Source: Verrucomicrobiota bacterium
GTDB lineage: Bacteria; Verrucomicrobiota; Verrucomicrobiia; Chthoniobacterales; UBA10450
DNA: 8,723 nucleotides
Assembly: GCA_003218345.1 (NCBI GenBank)
Contig: QHNF01000047.1
Location: 1 to 8,723 of the forward strand
Direction of reading: 5' to 3'
Every line of letters starts with the position of its first letter. The stretch's first letter is position 1. Made by a program: the position numbers and the translations under genes. The notes under the pieces were generated by a model. That model was not told the DNA's origin. It ran no database searches and worked only from the letters and a program-made list of their open reading frames with translations. Shown piece by piece: positions 5,736 through 8,723 of the stretch.

Positions 5736-8150
5736 ATGACGCGCATCGCTCTTCGCGAGCTTGCAAACGTAGCACCACTGGAGGAAACCACCGGAGAGCT
5801 TTCACAAGTCGCAGAAATTTGCATCCGCCGCGTGTTCGAACATTGGAACGCCGAATTGCGGGCCCGTCACGGTTCGCCCACCGCGGCGTTTGCCATTCTC
5901 GCGCTTGGGAAACTCGGTGGCGGCGAGTTGAATCACAGCTCAGATGCCGATCTTCTTTTTCTATACAGCGACGAAGGCCAGCTCACGCCGCACATTTCCT
6001 ATCACGAGTTTTTCAACCGGCTGGGAAATAGAATTCTCGAAACATTTTCAACCCCCCATCCGGCAGGCTCACTTTTTCGTGTCGATCTGCGTCTACGCCC
6101 GGAAGGCTCGGCAGGACCCCTGGCCAGGTCGCTCGAGAGTATGGAAAATTATTACGCCGGGTTCGGCGAAACTTGGGAGCGGCTTGCGTTAATCAAAGCG
6201 CGCGGAATCTGCGGTAGCCGTGAGCTGGCTTACGAATTCCTGCGCCAACTTCAGTCTTTTATTTATCCCAGGAGCGTGTCGCCCGATTTGCTGGATGAAG
6301 TCGCCAGTATCAAGCGGCGCATCGAACGCGACATCGTGGGAGCGGACAAGCTGGAACGCGACGTAAAACTTGGACGCGGCGGCATTCGCGAAATCGAATT
6401 CATCGCGCAAACACTTCAGCTTATACATGGAGCGCGTCATCCGTTCCTGCAGGAACCGAGTATGCTCAAAGCGTTGCGAGCGCTTCGTCAATTGGATATT
6501 CTTCCACGCGATGAAGTGCTGACCCTCGACAACACTTACCGGTTTCTCCGCCGCGTGGAGCATCGTTTGCAGATAGAGGCAGAGCAGCAGACGCATATTG
6601 TCCCTCGCAACCCGGAAGCTTTGCGGCAGCTTGCGCTTAGTCTTCGCTTTTCGTCCAGCGAAGATTTCACTGCGGCCTTGCAAGAAGGAATGCGCACTGT
6701 TCGACCGATTTTTCAACGGATCATTTCCGGAACGTCCGTGGAACCGGCCAAGTCTCCTAAGGTGAATGACCTGGAAATTTTCAGCGACCAGAAACGCGCA
6801 GCCAAGGCGCTTAGCGACCTCGCCCAAGGCACTGCCGGTTTCCACATCGCGCCGCGGACGCGCCAGATATTTCGCAAGTTGCGTCCGGTTTTAATCGGAT
6901 GGCTTGCGAAGGCTGCGGATCCGGATGCAACTCTGAATCAATTCGTTCGCTTCGTGGAAGCCTACGGTTTACGCAGTTTGTTCTTTGAGCTTCTGGTCGC
7001 AAATCCTCGATTGCTCGAGTTGCTGGTGAAGACTTTTGACGCCAGCCGCTTTGCCGGCGAGCTTTTGATTCGGCGGCCACAACTTCTGGAAGACATCACC
7101 CGCGACCCAACCTTTGATGAACCGCGATCGACGGCAAAAAATTTGCGGCGGCTCGATTCGTTAGGCGCGGATGCAGCCAATCTCGACCCGGTGCGCGCAT
7201 ACCGACAGAGGCAACTATTGCGCATCATCATGCGCGAAGTACTGGGGCTTGCCAGCCCAGCAGCAACCTTCGCCGAGCTTTCCGATCTGGCCGAAGCCTG
7301 TCTGCTTTTTACGGCGAAGCTTTTTCGAAGCGAGCAATTGACCATCATCGCGTTCGGAAAATTTGGTGGACGCGAGATCAGCTACGGCGCGGATCTGGAC
7401 GTTTTATTCGTAGGCGACGACACGCGCGCCGCGCAAAATCTCATGATCGCCATGGCGCAGCCAACTGCAGAGGGAAATATTTGGGCGCTGGATGCAAGGC
7501 TGCGTCCTGAAGGGGAAAAAGGCCCGCTCGTTTGTTCGCTTGAGACTTATCAATCGTATTTCACAAACCGGGCGCAGCCGTGGGAATTGCAGGCCCTGAC
7601 TCGCGCGCGGGCCATCAGCGGACCATTACAAAACGAATTTATGGAAATTGCAAGACGCGCCTGGCGCCTGGCCGGCCAGGAATCCGACCTTCTCATAAGA
7701 ATCGATAGCATGCTCGAGCGCATTCGGCGCGAGAGAGGAAGTGGATCGGATTTTCTCGATTTAAAGACCGGAAGCGGCGGAATTATAGAAGCAGAATTTC
7801 TCGTTCAAGCGTTGCAAATGCGCGAAAATATCTGGGAGCAGAATTGGGAGCGCGCCATTGATGTGCTGCACGAGCACGGGCACGTGGCCGATTCGGACGT
7901 TGCCAAACTCAAAAAGGCTTACGCGCTGCTGCGCCACTGCGAACTTGTATTGCGACGCTATGAGAACAGAAGCGTTTCAACGCTCCCGAGCGATCCAACG
8001 GAGCAACGAAAGTTTGCCCTTCGTCTTGGTTACGATGACTTCGAAGCTTACGGCCGCCATTATCTCGACGCTCGCGATGCGATTCACACGCTGTACGAAC
8101 GGCACATTAAATCAAGGAAGGGCGACTCCCCGGTTGCCCTCGGCAGTTAG
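5736..8150 (+). CDS. glnE: Bifunctional glutamine synthetase adenylyltransferase/adenylyl-removing enzyme, main part
   Basis: GlnE adenylylates and deadenylylates glutamine synthetase in response to nitrogen status, normally under PII control. The 804-residue frame keeps both nucleotidyltransferase domains. The N-terminal (adenylyl-removing) centre is 'GKLGGGELNHSSDADLLF' at about 58-75 with Asp70 and Asp72, and 'VDLRLRPEG' follows at 116-124. The C-terminal (adenylyl-transferring) centre is 'GKFGGREISYGADLDVLF' with Asp553 and Asp555, followed by 'LDARLRPEG' and 'DLKTGSGG'. Full GlnE proteins are about 930-1000 residues, so roughly 110-130 N-terminal residues are missing, and these lie in the fragment at 5298-5678. 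Open frame continues upstream of the ATG to 5700 ('NFAALRFWKGRE'), which is family sequence and shows the break is recent. Absence of degradation downstream suggests the truncated protein is still under selection, or that the break is very young or an assembly artefact. Confidence 0.93.
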   Translation: MTRIALRELANVAPLEETTGELSQVAEICIRRVFEHWNAELRARHGSPTAAFAILALGKLGGGELNHSSDADLLFLYSDEGQLTPHISYHEFFNRLGNRILETFSTPHPAGSLFRVDLRLRPEGSAGPLARSLESMENYYAGFGETWERLALIKARGICGSRELAYEFLRQLQSFIYPRSVSPDLLDEVASIKRRIERDIVGADKLERDVKLGRGGIREIEFIAQTLQLIHGARHPFLQEPSMLKALRALRQLDILPRDEVLTLDNTYRFLRRVEHRLQIEAEQQTHIVPRNPEALRQLALSLRFSSSEDFTAALQEGMRTVRPIFQRIISGTSVEPAKSPKVNDLEIFSDQKRAAKALSDLAQGTAGFHIAPRTRQIFRKLRPVLIGWLAKAADPDATLNQFVRFVEAYGLRSLFFELLVANPRLLELLVKTFDASRFAGELLIRRPQLLEDITRDPTFDEPRSTAKNLRRLDSLGADAANLDPVRAYRQRQLLRIIMREVLGLASPAATFAELSDLAEACLLFTAKLFRSEQLTIIAFGKFGGREISYGADLDVLFVGDDTRAAQNLMIAMAQPTAEGNIWALDARLRPEGEKGPLVCSLETYQSYFTNRAQPWELQALTRARAISGPLQNEFMEIARRAWRLAGQESDLLIRIDSMLERIRRERGSGSDFLDLKTGSGGIIEAEFLVQALQMRENIWEQNWERAIDVLHEHGHVADSDVAKLKKAYALLRHCELVLRRYENRSVSTLPSDPTEQRKFALRLGYDDFEAYGRHYLDARDAIHTLYERHIKSRKGDSPVALGS

Positions 8151-8152
8151 CC

Positions 8153-8182
8153 TCCTTCGTCAGGGCTTCGGCGGATCAAGGA
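8153..8182 (+). repeat. UUCG-tetraloop hairpin just after glnE (REP-like)
   Basis: TCCTT pairs with AAGGA, GTC with GAT (one G-T pair), and the tip is GC-TTCG-GC, a very stable tetraloop. It begins 2 bases after the glnE stop codon. No T tract follows, so it is more likely a dispersed repeat or an mRNA 3'-end stabiliser than an intrinsic terminator. The GGCGGA motif also occurs in the glnE element, but the two are not otherwise alike. Confidence 0.5.
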
Positions 8183-8221
8183 AAACCGACGCTCCTTGGG
8201 GCATTCGCTTCAACCGTTCGA

Positions 8222-8242
8222 GGTGTTTAACGCTTTAACACC
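8222..8242. terminator. Possible bidirectional terminator hairpin between glnE and rho
   Basis: GGTGTT pairs with AACACC, and after one T-T mismatch AA pairs with TT, with loop CGC. It lies in the 102-base gap between the convergent genes, 71 bases past the glnE stop and 10 bases past the rho stop. Position fits a terminator for both transcripts, but neither side has a U-rich tract, so termination activity is uncertain. Confidence 0.4.
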
Positions 8243-8252
8243 GAGCGAAGCA

Positions 8253-8723
8253 CTAGCCTGGAATGCCTTTGAGCATTTCAGTGTTGGTCGGAAATTTTTT
8301 CACAAACATCAAGAGACGCTGGATCGCTTCCTCTGGTTTGTGACCGGCCAGGCCGCGCCGGATAAGATTAATTTTCTCCAGTTCCCACGGTTGCAGCAGC
8401 AACTCTTCGCGCCGCGTGCCAGAGAGAAAGATATCCACTGCCGGATAAATTCGCTGGTCGCTGATTTTTCGGTCGAGCACCATTTCCATATTTCCAGTGC
8501 CTTTAAATTCCTGAAAGATCAGCTCGTCCATGCGGCTGCCAGTCTCAATGAGCGCCGTGGCGACAATCGTGAGAGAACCGGCTTCCTCGGTATTGCGCGC
8601 GGCTGCGAAGATTTTGCGCGGAATTTCCATGGCGCGCGCATCAATACCGCCACTCATCGTACGACCGCCGCCGGCCATCGCATTATTAAATGCGCGAGCG
8701 GTGCGCGTGATGGAGTCGAGAAG
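8253..8723 (-). CDS. rho: Transcription termination factor Rho, C-terminal part (runs off the window)
   Basis: Rho is the hexameric RNA-dependent ATPase that ends transcription of unstructured, untranslated RNA. The visible 156 residues are the end of its motor domain. They begin 'LLDSITRTARAFN', containing the Walker B aspartate, then 'SGGIDARAM', 'AAARNTEEAGSLTIVATALI', 'ETGSRMDELIFQEFKGTGNM' and 'RKISDQRIYPAVD' with 'SGTRREELL', all close to E. coli Rho. The arginine just after 'GNMEMVLD' aligns with the arginine finger. The helical C-terminus is shorter and less conserved, ending in 'MLKGIPG' with TAG. The frame stays open to the right edge, so the RNA-binding N-terminal half lies outside. 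It converges on glnE. Confidence 0.96.
   Translation of the reverse strand, partial: LLDSITRTARAFNNAMAGGGRTMSGGIDARAMEIPRKIFAAARNTEEAGSLTIVATALIETGSRMDELIFQEFKGTGNMEMVLDRKISDQRIYPAVDIFLSGTRREELLLQPWELEKINLIRRGLAGHKPEEAIQRLLMFVKKFPTNTEMLKGIPG

Noticed and set aside
7858..8238. 126-residue frame overlapping the glnE 3' end
   Set aside because: It runs in another frame inside glnE, has no start signal or known domain, and reads through the noncoding hairpins.

Overview
The window looks like chromosomal housekeeping DNA from a Gram-negative soil bacterium. The best guess is Verrucomicrobiota, possibly the Chthoniobacterales or Udaeobacter-like group. That placement is inferred from protein flavour, moderate-to-high GC and small dispersed palindromes, and was not tested. 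A Kdo transferase (WaaA) and an AsmA-like protein show that the cell makes lipopolysaccharide and has an outer membrane.

Layout. From 4259 down to 1, everything runs on the minus strand: an AsmA-like envelope protein (4259-2697), rsmD (2700-2089, overlapping by 4 bases as ATGA), waaA (2003-627), a tRNA-Glu(UUC) gene (551-479), and the start of an RND/MMPL-type membrane protein (476-1). The last has no normal N-terminus and carries an apparent one-base frameshift. From 4322 to 8150 the genes run on the plus strand: a diacylglycerol-kinase-family lipid kinase (4322-5194), divergent from the AsmA-like gene across 62 bases, then glnE (5298-8150). The C-terminal end of rho (8723-8253) converges on glnE from the right edge.

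How the genes relate. The minus-strand cluster mixes envelope biogenesis (AsmA-like, WaaA) with 16S rRNA modification (RsmD), and the lipid kinase also fits a membrane-lipid theme. glnE belongs to nitrogen control through glutamine synthetase.

The most notable structure is in glnE. An approximately 85-base element made of palindromes (about 5614-5698) sits in the coding sequence. It places TAG and TAA in the glnE frame and keeps both halves in the same frame. The second half begins at an ATG preceded by GGAAAGG at good spacing, so a shortened 804-residue GlnE with both nucleotidyltransferase centres is plausible. Further hairpins lie just after glnE and between glnE and rho. I see no phage, CRISPR, toxin-antitoxin or defence system, and no clearly new multigene system. 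The interest lies in the repeat insertion, the broken RND gene abutting a tRNA, and the noncoding hairpins.
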